Both the position numbers and the translations under genes were made by a program. From Bacteroidota bacterium (lineage in GTDB: Bacteria > Bacteroidota > Bacteroidia > Chitinophagales > Chitinophagaceae), in contig JAFDXO010000052.1 of assembly GCA_018267925.1 (NCBI GenBank), positions 1 to 51,331 of the forward strand: DNA of 51,331 nucleotides, read 5' to 3'. The notes beneath the pieces were generated by a model. That model searched no databases and was not told the origin of the DNA. It saw only the letters and a list, made by a program, of their open reading frames with translations. Of the stretch, positions 44,882 through 51,331 are shown piece after piece. Position 1 is the first letter of the stretch, and each line of letters opens with the position of its first letter.

Positions 44882-46093
44882 ATGAGTAAGCGACCGTATA
44901 TTTCTCCATCCTTTTCGTATATTCCACTGGAGGAAACTTTAGAGATTTTACCCAAAAAAAAGCAACTTTTTATTGGGATTCCCAAGGAGACTGCGTTTCA
45001 AGAAAATAGAATTGCACTTACACCTGAAGCCGTGTCTGTATTAATAAACAACGGTCATGAAGTGGCTGTTGAACACAATGCCGGTGAGGGTTCTTTCTAT
45101 TTTGACAGTGATTATAGTGAGGCTGGTGCTAGAATTGTTTATGACAAAGCGGAACTGTACAAAGCTACTACTATCATGAAATCTGCTCCGGTTTCTGATG
45201 AAGAATTGGGTTTATTACAAGCCAATCAGGTCATTATTTCTCCTATTCATCTTCCTTTTTTAAAAGCCGCGATGATGGAGCAATTGATGCACAAAAAAAT
45301 TATTGCCATAGCTTTTGAATCAATTAAAGATGATGCCGGCACATACCCCATAGTCCGCTCTATGAGTGAAATTGCCGGTAGTTCTGCCATTCTAACTGCA
45401 GCTAAATACCTCAGTAATGTGCATAACGGGAAAGGAATCTTGTTAGGTGGAATTTCCGGTGTTCCTTCTGCTAAAGTATTGATAATTGGCGCAGGCGTGG
45501 TAGGCGAATTTGCAGCACGCACCGCCTTAGGATTAGGTGCATCCGTAAAAATTTTCGACAACTCCATTTACCGATTGATGCGGTTACAAAACAATATTGG
45601 CAGGCGTTGTTTTACGTCCGTTATAGATCCGGTAACTTTAGCTGATGCCTTAGCAACTGCCGATGTAGCCGTAGGCGCACTCAAGCCAATGAAGGGTATT
45701 ACACCGGTAGTAGTAACGGAAGAAATGGTGAGCAATATGAAAGCAGGCTCGGTAATTGTAGATGTTAGTATTGATCGAGGCGGATGTTTTGAAACTTCAC
45801 GTGTTACCTCACATGAAAATCCAATTTTCAAACGCTATGATGTTATTCACTATTGTGTTCCCAACATCGCATCCGGAGTATCAAGAACTGCATCACGCGC
45901 CATCAGCAATGTGCTCATGCCTATCATGCTACAAGTTGCAGACATGGGCGGAATGGAAGGATTGATACAAGCCAAAGCAGGCATAAGAAACGGGGTTTAT
46001 TTATATAAAGGTTGCGTTACAAATGCCCCCATAGCCAAGCGTTTTAACCTAAAATATACAGATTTAGACCTTTTACTCGCCTCACAAACTTAA
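44882..46093 (+). CDS. ald: Alanine dehydrogenase
   Basis: Ald reversibly deaminates L-alanine to pyruvate with NAD. The 403-residue product starts MSKRPYISPSF (a TTG four codons upstream is less likely). Visible segments: GIPKETAFQENRIALTPEAV near 33-52 with the substrate-binding arginine, an acid-rich region, the Rossmann GAGVVGEFAA near 203-212, and DVSIDRGGCFETSR near 295-308. It is about 30 residues longer at the N-terminus than the usual 370-residue form, as in other Bacteroidota Ald. The gene diverges from rpoN. Confidence 0.95.
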   Translation: MSKRPYISPSFSYIPLEETLEILPKKKQLFIGIPKETAFQENRIALTPEAVSVLINNGHEVAVEHNAGEGSFYFDSDYSEAGARIVYDKAELYKATTIMKSAPVSDEELGLLQANQVIISPIHLPFLKAAMMEQLMHKKIIAIAFESIKDDAGTYPIVRSMSEIAGSSAILTAAKYLSNVHNGKGILLGGISGVPSAKVLIIGAGVVGEFAARTALGLGASVKIFDNSIYRLMRLQNNIGRRCFTSVIDPVTLADALATADVAVGALKPMKGITPVVVTEEMVSNMKAGSVIVDVSIDRGGCFETSRVTSHENPIFKRYDVIHYCVPNIASGVSRTASRAISNVLMPIMLQVADMGGMEGLIQAKAGIRNGVYLYKGCVTNAPIAKRFNLKYTDLDLLLASQT

Positions 46094-46115
46094 TAACTCA
46101 CCCATTCAAAACTTT

Positions 46116-46478
46116 ATGCCCAACAACAGACTGAACAAGACCGTTGCCGGATATCACTTACTCATGATTTTATCGGCAGTTGATTTTCGCGTAAATGCTG
46201 AAGAAGACAAAGTGATTCGCGACTATTTAGTACATGAGTTTCCTTTTCATGTCAATTTAGACCGAGAAATGGCTATCATCAGCAATCTTCGACCCACAGA
46301 ATGGGAACAACATTTTCTAAAAATGATGGACGACTTTTATGATGATGCAACAGAGGCAGAACGTAATAATTTAATTGCCTTTGCCGTAAAACTAACTCAA
46401 GCAGACAAAGTGATTACCTCTGAGGAAAATCATTACTTAAATTTATTGTTTGAACATTGGAAACCCGAAGAGGCTTAG
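46116..46478 (+). CDS. TerB-like protein
   Basis: The 120-residue product is all-alpha and has the TerB pattern: an N-terminal helix followed by [20 protein letters not shown], and [16 protein letters not shown] near 95-110, with two acidic, EF-hand-like segments that may bind a metal ion. TerB was named from tellurite resistance but the fold is widespread and no other ter gene is present, so resistance should not be assumed. It follows ald by 22 bases and overlaps the end of uppP by 4 bases in convergent orientation. Confidence 0.8.
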   Translation: MPNNRLNKTVAGYHLLMILSAVDFRVNAEEDKVIRDYLVHEFPFHVNLDREMAIISNLRPTEWEQHFLKMMDDFYDDATEAERNNLIAFAVKLTQADKVITSEENHYLNLLFEHWKPEEA

Positions 46479-47269
46479 ATGATATGTAGAGAATGACCAC
46501 TCCACAACAAAGCAAGAATCACTGCACCCACAATTATTCTGTAAATTCCAAAAGCCTTAAATCCATGTTTGGTTACGAAACTAATAAAGGACTTAATAGC
46601 TATAATTGCGACTACAAAACCTACCAAATTGCCTATTGCTAATAGTTTTCCTTCTTCGGGCGTAATGGTATGACCCTCTTTATAGAAATCTAATAATTTT
46701 TTGGCTGTTGCTGCAAACATGGTGGGCACAGCAAGAAAAAAAGAAAATTCAGCCGCTGCCTTTCGAGTTAGCTTTTGTTGCATTCCACCAATTATCGTGG
46801 CAGCAGAACGCGACACACCCGGAATCATTGCTAAACATTGAAACAATCCAATCACAAAAGCACTGGGATATTTTACCTTATCCGCATTGTCCTCTTCTCC
46901 TTTGTTGAATATGCGATCAATGAACAAGAGTACAATTCCTCCTATTAATAATGAAATAGCAACTGTTTGTGGGCTTTCTAAGAGAGCGTCTATTTTATCA
47001 CTCAATAAAACACCAAAAATAGCTGCCGGAATAAAGGCTACAACCAATTTCAGGTAAAAATCAATCGTCCGAAAAAAACGTTTGAAATACAATACAACAA
47101 CAGAAAGTATGGTACCCAATTGTATGGCTATAGTAAACAACTTAACAAAGTTATCCGAAGCTATACCCATCAATGAGCTGGCGATAATCATGTGTCCCGT
47201 TGAAGATATTGGTAGAAATTCGGTAAGTCCTTCTACAATACCGAGAATCACTGCTTGAAGTGTGGTCAT
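46475..47269 (-). CDS. uppP: Undecaprenyl-diphosphatase (BacA type)
   Basis: UppP recycles the undecaprenyl carrier for peptidoglycan and polysaccharide synthesis in the inner membrane. The 264-residue product has about seven or eight membrane segments, the hallmark [16 protein letters not shown] near 13-28, including the catalytic Glu and Ser, and [13 protein letters not shown] near 147-159 with the conserved Arg. It is the BacA family, associated with bacitracin tolerance. The start lies two bases after the queE stop, so both are probably cotranscribed. Confidence 0.97.
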   Translation of the reverse strand: MTTLQAVILGIVEGLTEFLPISSTGHMIIASSLMGIASDNFVKLFTIAIQLGTILSVVVLYFKRFFRTIDFYLKLVVAFIPAAIFGVLLSDKIDALLESPQTVAISLLIGGIVLLFIDRIFNKGEEDNADKVKYPSAFVIGLFQCLAMIPGVSRSAATIIGGMQQKLTRKAAAEFSFFLAVPTMFAATAKKLLDFYKEGHTITPEEGKLLAIGNLVGFVVAIIAIKSFISFVTKHGFKAFGIYRIIVGAVILALLWSGHSLHII

Positions 47270-47271
47270 AC

Positions 47272-47880
47272 TTATGGAATATTAATGTACTTATGGGTTT
47301 GTAAAGATAATTGCCATTGTGGATGTTGCTGAATGTAGTCAATAATTAAGGGTGTCATTTTTTCTCGCTTACTCCATTCTGGTTGCAAAAACAACTTGCA
47401 CTGTTCAGATACTAAGGCTGCAAATTGCTCCGCCCATACCAAGTCTGATGAATGATAGATAACTACTTTTAGTTCGTTGGTTATGCTTAAAGAAGTGGGC
47501 AATGGTGCTTTAAACTTTTTGGGTGAAAGCGTGATCCAATCAGCTTTTCCCGATGGCGGATGAGAGCCAGACGTTTCAATATGAACACGAAAGCCTGCTT
47601 CGTGTAGCTCAAAAATCAAGGCAGAAATATCATGTATATAGGGTTCACCACCCGTTATAACAGCAATACGTCCTTGATATTTTTTAGCCGAGGAAACGAT
47701 CTGCTCAATAGTCATTTTAGGATGATTATCTGCTTCCCAACTTTCTTTCACATCGCACCAAACACACCCCACATCACAACCACCCAAACGAATAAAATAA
47801 GCAGCGTGACCGGAAAAAAATCCTTCTCCTTGCAGTGTATAAAAATGCTCCATCACTGGCAACACCTTATTTTCCGACAT
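47272..47880 (-). CDS. queE: 7-carboxy-7-deazaguanine synthase
   Basis: QueE is a radical-SAM enzyme that makes the 7-deazaguanine core for queuosine in tRNA. The 202-residue product has the [4Fe-4S] ligands Cys35, Cys39 and Cys42 in [16 protein letters not shown] (the CX3CX2C form), the GGEPYIH SAM-binding segment, and TSGSHPPSG near 105-113. TAATTTCG lies 5 bases before the ATG and resembles the -7 element, so the message may have almost no leader. Other queuosine genes are not adjacent; uppP follows. Confidence 0.94.
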   Translation of the reverse strand: MSENKVLPVMEHFYTLQGEGFFSGHAAYFIRLGGCDVGCVWCDVKESWEADNHPKMTIEQIVSSAKKYQGRIAVITGGEPYIHDISALIFELHEAGFRVHIETSGSHPPSGKADWITLSPKKFKAPLPTSLSITNELKVVIYHSSDLVWAEQFAALVSEQCKLFLQPEWSKREKMTPLIIDYIQQHPQWQLSLQTHKYINIP

Positions 47881-47958
47881 GGGCGCGAAATTAGTTTATT
47901 CATCTAATATCCATTTCATTCATTGTCTTATTTTCGACCTCCATAAAAAAATACACCT

Positions 47959-48810
47959 TTGTTTAGCAAGAAAGATATTGCTCGTTATTACGATCTCAGT
48001 GAAATTCACTATAAACTATTTTGGAATTTAGATCAAAGTAAGTCTTTACACTATGGCTATTGGGATGCTACTACCCAAAATTTTCACGAAGCCTTAATCA
48101 ATTCTAATAAAAAACTGGCAGAGCGTGCCCATATCTCTCAATTAGACTCTGTGCTGGATGCGGGTTGCGGGGTGGGTGGCTCTACTGTCTGGTTAGCAAA
48201 AACATTGGGGTGTCAAGTTTATGGCGTTTCGCTTAGTGAGAAACAAATCCAGCAAGCAAAACTTTATGCTACTCAGGAAGGTGTAGATTCCCTAACACAT
48301 TTTTCTGTTCAAGACTTTACGGCTACCCATTTCCCATCCGATAGTTTTTCTGTTGTATGGGCAATTGAAACCATTTGCCACGCAAACAACAAAGCTGATT
48401 TTTTACGAGAGGCTATGCGCATATTAAAGCCGGGCGGGCGATTAATTTTATTTGACTTTTTCAAACAACCAAATCTTCTTGGTAAAGATGCAGCTGAAAT
48501 AAAAGCTTGGGCAAATGGTTGGGCTATTGACGACTATGCAACTCAAGAAGATTTTTCCAGTCAACTTACCGATGCAGGTTTCATTCAGTTAGATTTTCAA
48601 AACAAAACTAAAGAGGTGATGAAATCTATTAAACGTTTGTATAGAGCCTATATTTTAGGCGTTTTACCTTCCAAAGTCTATAATTTTTTTCATAAAAACA
48701 CCTCCGAATTTGGCAAACGAAATGTAGATACGGCAAAGCTTCAATACATTACTGTAAAAAGAAACTTGTGGAAATATTTAATGGTGTATGCTGAAAAGCC
48801 ACTACCATAA
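47959..48810 (+). CDS. SAM-dependent class I methyltransferase
   Basis: The 283-residue product has the SAM-binding motif VLDAGCGVGGSTVWLA near residues 65-80, post-motif DSFSVVWAIETICH near 131-144, and LKPGGRLILFDFF near 158-170. HYGYWD near the N-terminus is the pattern of tocopherol/MPBQ and ubiquinone-type methyltransferases of small hydrophobic substrates, so a quinone or terpenoid substrate is possible. No ATG precedes the conserved region; the only in-frame start is the TTG at 47959, downstream of a stop at 47943. A promoter-like CACCTTTG overlaps that TTG, so the start remains uncertain. Confidence 0.83.
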   Translation: MFSKKDIARYYDLSEIHYKLFWNLDQSKSLHYGYWDATTQNFHEALINSNKKLAERAHISQLDSVLDAGCGVGGSTVWLAKTLGCQVYGVSLSEKQIQQAKLYATQEGVDSLTHFSVQDFTATHFPSDSFSVVWAIETICHANNKADFLREAMRILKPGGRLILFDFFKQPNLLGKDAAEIKAWANGWAIDDYATQEDFSSQLTDAGFIQLDFQNKTKEVMKSIKRLYRAYILGVLPSKVYNFFHKNTSEFGKRNVDTAKLQYITVKRNLWKYLMVYAEKPLP

Positions 48811-48816
48811 AGCGTC

Positions 48817-49698
48817 TTAATTCACCTTTTTAAGTTTCGCCGCATTCAATGTGTTGCGCATTAGCCCGCAAATCGTCATCGGGCCTACTCCTTTTGGTAC
48901 AGGTGTAATGAAACTGCATTTAGATGCCACACTTTCAAAATCTACATCACCAACTAAACGAAATCCGCTTTTCTTTGACGTATCCGCTACCCGATTGATT
49001 CCTACATCAATCACAATAGCTCCGGCTTTCACCATAGGCTCTGTAATAAATCTTGCACGACCTATTGCTGCTATGAGCACATCAGCTTGTAAGGTATAAG
49101 CTTTTAAATCAGCCGTTTTAGAATGGCATATCGTAACGGTTGCATTCCCGGGATTGGCGTTTCTACTCAACAACACAGACATCGGTTTACCCACAATATT
49201 GCTTCGACCAACAACCACACAATGTTTGCCCGTAATATCTATCTGATAATGATCTAACATCAATAAAATCCCATAAGGTGTTGCCGGTAAAAAACCAGGT
49301 TGACCCAAAATCATTCTTCCTTGAGAAATTGGGTGAAAACCATCTACATCTTTGTCCGGATTTATGGCATTGATAACTGCATCTTCTGAAATATGCGACG
49401 GAAGTGGGAGCTGAACTAATATACCATCAACTCTATCATCCAAATTCAATTTCTCTACTTCTGATAATAATTCAAATTCAGTTATAGTAGTATCAAATCG
49501 AAGTAATGTTGACTCAAATCCAAGTTCGGCACATGTTTTCACTTTATTCCCAACATAAGCTTCACTGGCCGGATTATTACCAACCAAAATAGCAGCCAAA
49601 TGAGGCACTTTTCCTCCTTGGGCTTTCCATTCGATTAGTTCATTCTTGAGTTCGAGTTTGATCTGATTGGATACGGCTATGCCATCAAGCAATTGCAT
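48817..49698 (-). CDS. folD: Methylenetetrahydrofolate dehydrogenase / methenyltetrahydrofolate cyclohydrolase
   Basis: FolD makes 10-formyl-THF in one-carbon metabolism. The 293-residue product has the N-terminal catalytic YVGNKVKTC segment near 50-58 with the active-site lysine, DGILVQLPLPSH near 92-103, the NADP-binding VGRSNIVGKPM near 161-171, and the C-terminal PKGVGPMTICGLM. Length is standard. A perfect -7 element (49703-49710) lies just 4 bases before the ATG, so the transcript is probably leaderless. Confidence 0.97.
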   Translation of the reverse strand: MQLLDGIAVSNQIKLELKNELIEWKAQGGKVPHLAAILVGNNPASEAYVGNKVKTCAELGFESTLLRFDTTITEFELLSEVEKLNLDDRVDGILVQLPLPSHISEDAVINAINPDKDVDGFHPISQGRMILGQPGFLPATPYGILLMLDHYQIDITGKHCVVVGRSNIVGKPMSVLLSRNANPGNATVTICHSKTADLKAYTLQADVLIAAIGRARFITEPMVKAGAIVIDVGINRVADTSKKSGFRLVGDVDFESVASKCSFITPVPKGVGPMTICGLMRNTLNAAKLKKVN

Positions 49699-49702
49699 GC
49701 CG

Positions 49703-49710
49703 CAAAGATA
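49703..49710 (-). promoter_or_regulatory. Promoter -7 element of folD
   Basis: TATCTTTG matches TAnnTTTG exactly on the minus strand. Only CGGC separates it from the folD ATG, so transcription should begin at or next to the start codon. The ATG at 49696-49698 is the family's usual start. Confidence 0.6.
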
Positions 49711-49752
49711 ATGATTGAAAAGGGCTTAATTTCCTTATCAAACATCATTACA

Positions 49753-50862
49753 ATGAGATTAACTTTGAAAAAAGTTTTTGAATTGAGAAAGATTTGGTTT
49801 GCCCTTGCTCTACTTACTAATCATTTCGCCTTTGCCCAACCTCAAGGTTATTACAATAGTGCATTAGGATTAAATGGAAATCCTTTACGTTTAGCTCTTT
49901 ACAATATTATTAAAAATGCAACCCAGCTAACTTATACGCCTGGGTTATGGAATGCTTATTATACAACAGACGTTCATCCCGGAACAAACAAAGTTTGGGA
50001 TATTTATTCAGATAACCCTAACGGCACTGCTGCCTATTATTATATTTTAGGCTCAAACCAATGCGGTAATGGAGCCAGCCACGAAAACTCTTGCTACAAT
50101 CGCGAGCATATCTGGCCTCAAAGTAAATTCGGTTCTAAGTATCCCATGTATTCCGATCTATGGATAGCCTATCCAACTGACTATTATATTAACGGACAAC
50201 GTAGCAATATGCCCTATGGAACCGTAGGTACCGCCACTCAAACTTTTACCAATGGAACAAAAATTGGAAATAATATTGCAACCGGCGCACCGGCAACCAA
50301 TTGCTTTGAACCAATTGATAGCTTTAAAGGCGACATTGCTCGAAGCTATTTTTATATCGTAACACGTTATCTCGCTGACAGCAATAACTTCAGTAGTTGG
50401 GAAATGGCTTCGGGAATTAATCTACAGCCTTGGGCAATTCAACTGTTACTTGCATGGCATCATTTAGATCCGGTAAGCAAAAAAGAAAAAGATAGAAATG
50501 ATGCAGCTTACGCTAATCAACAAAATCGAAATCCATTTATAGACTTTCCAATTTTTGCTGATTGTATTTGGGGGACTTCAAACTGCTCTTCTTTGTCCAT
50601 TCCAAATATTGGACTCACATCCAGTTTTACCATCTTTCCTAATCCGGCTCATCAAGTTGCTCATCTTCAATTACCCGAATCTACACTTTCACAATTGCAA
50701 AGTGCTGAATTCTTAAATCTGCAAGGACAAGTCCTTTGGAAAAAGGAAAATGGATTCACCACCGATGAAAATATTGACCTTTCTGCTTTTGCAAAAGGTA
50801 TGTATTGGATAAGACTTCGAACTTCAAATAATGTCCTTGTTACCAAATTAGCTGTTGACTGA
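49753..50862 (+). CDS. Secreted endonuclease I family nuclease with T9SS sorting domain
   Basis: The 369-residue product from MRLTLKKVFEL has a signal peptide ending FAFAQ, then the Endonuclease I (PF04231) core: SCYNREHIWPQSKFG near 111-125, where the His and Gln/Asn near it form the beta-beta-alpha metal active site, and DLWIAYPTDYYIN after it. The C-terminal 75 residues start FPNPAHQVAHLQL and carry a T9SS type A sorting domain. It should be exported to the cell surface or medium to degrade DNA as a nutrient source or in biofilm. The plus-strand start is preferred at 49753 since the 20 codons before it are not signal-like. Confidence 0.93.
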   Translation: MRLTLKKVFELRKIWFALALLTNHFAFAQPQGYYNSALGLNGNPLRLALYNIIKNATQLTYTPGLWNAYYTTDVHPGTNKVWDIYSDNPNGTAAYYYILGSNQCGNGASHENSCYNREHIWPQSKFGSKYPMYSDLWIAYPTDYYINGQRSNMPYGTVGTATQTFTNGTKIGNNIATGAPATNCFEPIDSFKGDIARSYFYIVTRYLADSNNFSSWEMASGINLQPWAIQLLLAWHHLDPVSKKEKDRNDAAYANQQNRNPFIDFPIFADCIWGTSNCSSLSIPNIGLTSSFTIFPNPAHQVAHLQLPESTLSQLQSAEFLNLQGQVLWKKENGFTTDENIDLSAFAKGMYWIRLRTSNNVLVTKLAVD

Positions 50863-50879
50863 TTTTTCACAAAAAAATA

Positions 50880-50899
50880 CCCCCCGCTAAAGCGGGGGG
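50880..50899 (-). terminator. Terminator of the right-edge surface-protein gene
   Basis: CCCCCCGC pairs perfectly with GCGGGGGG around a TTTA loop, and on the minus strand it is followed by TATTTTTTT. It lies 75 bases past the stop of the truncated gene at 50974, and also just after the convergent nuclease gene. Confidence 0.9.
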
Positions 50900-50968
50900 C
50901 AAGTTATTATTTTGAATGTGGGGCAAGTTATTATTTTGAATGTGGGGCGAGTTTTTATTTTGAATGTG
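50897..50968. repeat. Three tandem 24-bp repeats
   Basis: Units at 50897-50920, 50921-50944 and 50945-50968 read GGGCAAGTTATTATTTTGAA plus TGTG; the third has two changes (GGGCGAGTTTTT). They lie between the stop of the right-edge gene and its terminator. They look like expansion by slipped replication and are too short and direct to be a CRISPR array. Confidence 0.85.
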
Positions 50969-50973
50969 ATGGT

Positions 50974-51331
50974 TTATTGCTGTGTAGCAGTATAAACTAC
51001 ATCGGTAGAATATACGCCGGCAGGGTAAGCAAAGCCGGGTGTTGCTTTATATTTCACGGTAAAGTTTTGGTTGCCGCCATAAGTAGCTCCGGTAATCAGG
51101 TTGGCAGCAGTTGCACTTAAAGCGTTGTATGCTGATGCAGAAAAACCGGTTCCTAAGTTACCGCCTGTGCTATTGTTGGTAACAATTAATCCAAGAACAG
51201 AGGCAGGCATAGATGAAGCTGTAGTAACACCGCCGTTGGTTACGTTAAAGTTGGCTGTGCTGGTTTTTACGGTTACGCCAAATGCTTTGTTGGAGCGTAC
51301 TTTGATTTGTTGTGTGCTGCTTTCTACACCA
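50974..51331 (-). CDS. 3' end of a surface protein gene (partial)
   Basis: The frame is open from the right window edge for 119 codons including the stop at 50974. It encodes a beta-rich domain with many Thr, Asn, Gly and Ala residues, containing KAFGVTVKTSTANF and ending PAGVYSTDVVYTATQQ, a final strand seen in fimbrial or Ig-like domains of exported proteins. No T9SS sorting domain is present. The 5' part lies beyond the window, so signal peptide and total size are unknown. Confidence 0.7.
   Translation of the reverse strand, partial: GVESSTQQIKVRSNKAFGVTVKTSTANFNVTNGGVTTASSMPASVLGLIVTNNSTGGNLGTGFSASAYNALSATAANLITGATYGGNQNFTVKYKATPGFAYPAGVYSTDVVYTATQQ

Noticed and set aside
46116..46478. 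Tellurite resistance determinant
   Set aside because: Only a TerB-like fold is present; no terC, terD or other ter genes lie nearby.

Overview
The window reads as chromosomal DNA of a low-GC member of the Bacteroidota, probably from the Chitinophagales/Sphingobacteriales side (the phylum is well supported, the family is a guess). Evidence: several secreted proteins with type IX secretion (T9SS) C-terminal sorting domains of the form FPNP...G.Y..., the class I-type 350-residue aldolase, a Bacteroidota-type UvrA lacking some zinc cysteines, few Shine-Dalgarno sequences, and many promoters with the phylum's -7 element TAnnTTTG.

Layout. 1-2386 is an accessory, AT-rich edge. It holds the tail of a plus-strand gene with its terminator and, convergent to it, a 579-codon open frame that is clearly the N-terminal half of a Cas12a (Cpf1) nuclease: WED-I, REC1 and REC2, but no PI, RuvC or Nuc. 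A 546-base stretch without a convincing gene follows. 2387-3335 carries a small lipoprotein and a tandemly duplicated 217-bp unit with three hairpins per copy. 3378-22079 is mostly housekeeping: secreted subtilase, ispF, EGF-like lipoprotein, uvrA, universal stress protein, TMEM175-type channel, lspA-zapA, galE, a pRiA4b-ORF3-like gene with miaA, a psd-cdsA-CPBP protease operon, atpD-atpC, rluF and a 2-oxoglutarate oxygenase. 22234-33201 is one 3655-codon secreted beta-helix protein, followed upstream by an Omp28-like T9SS protein. 34816-49698 returns to core metabolism: class I aldolase, two GT-C-type membrane proteins, a metal-receptor protein, sucA, rpoN, alanine dehydrogenase, a TerB-like protein, uppP, queE, a methyltransferase and folD. 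49753 to the end has a secreted endonuclease I and the 3' end of another surface protein.

How the genes work together. Five proteins (subtilase, giant beta-helix protein, Omp28-like protein, endonuclease I and perhaps the truncated last one) are exported, four of them with recognisable T9SS tails; LspA, several lipoproteins, UppP, Psd and CdsA serve envelope building. The remainder is central metabolism (ATP synthase, SucA, aldolase, alanine dehydrogenase), one-carbon metabolism (FolD), tRNA modification (MiaA, QueE) and repair (UvrA).

The most unusual item is the Cas12a half-protein at the left edge. Its last codons are encoded by the T-tract of the neighbouring gene's terminator, which argues that a rearrangement cut the gene at the REC2/WED-II boundary; the 579-codon frame nevertheless remains fully open. 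No CRISPR array, cas1, cas2 or cas4 lies in the window.
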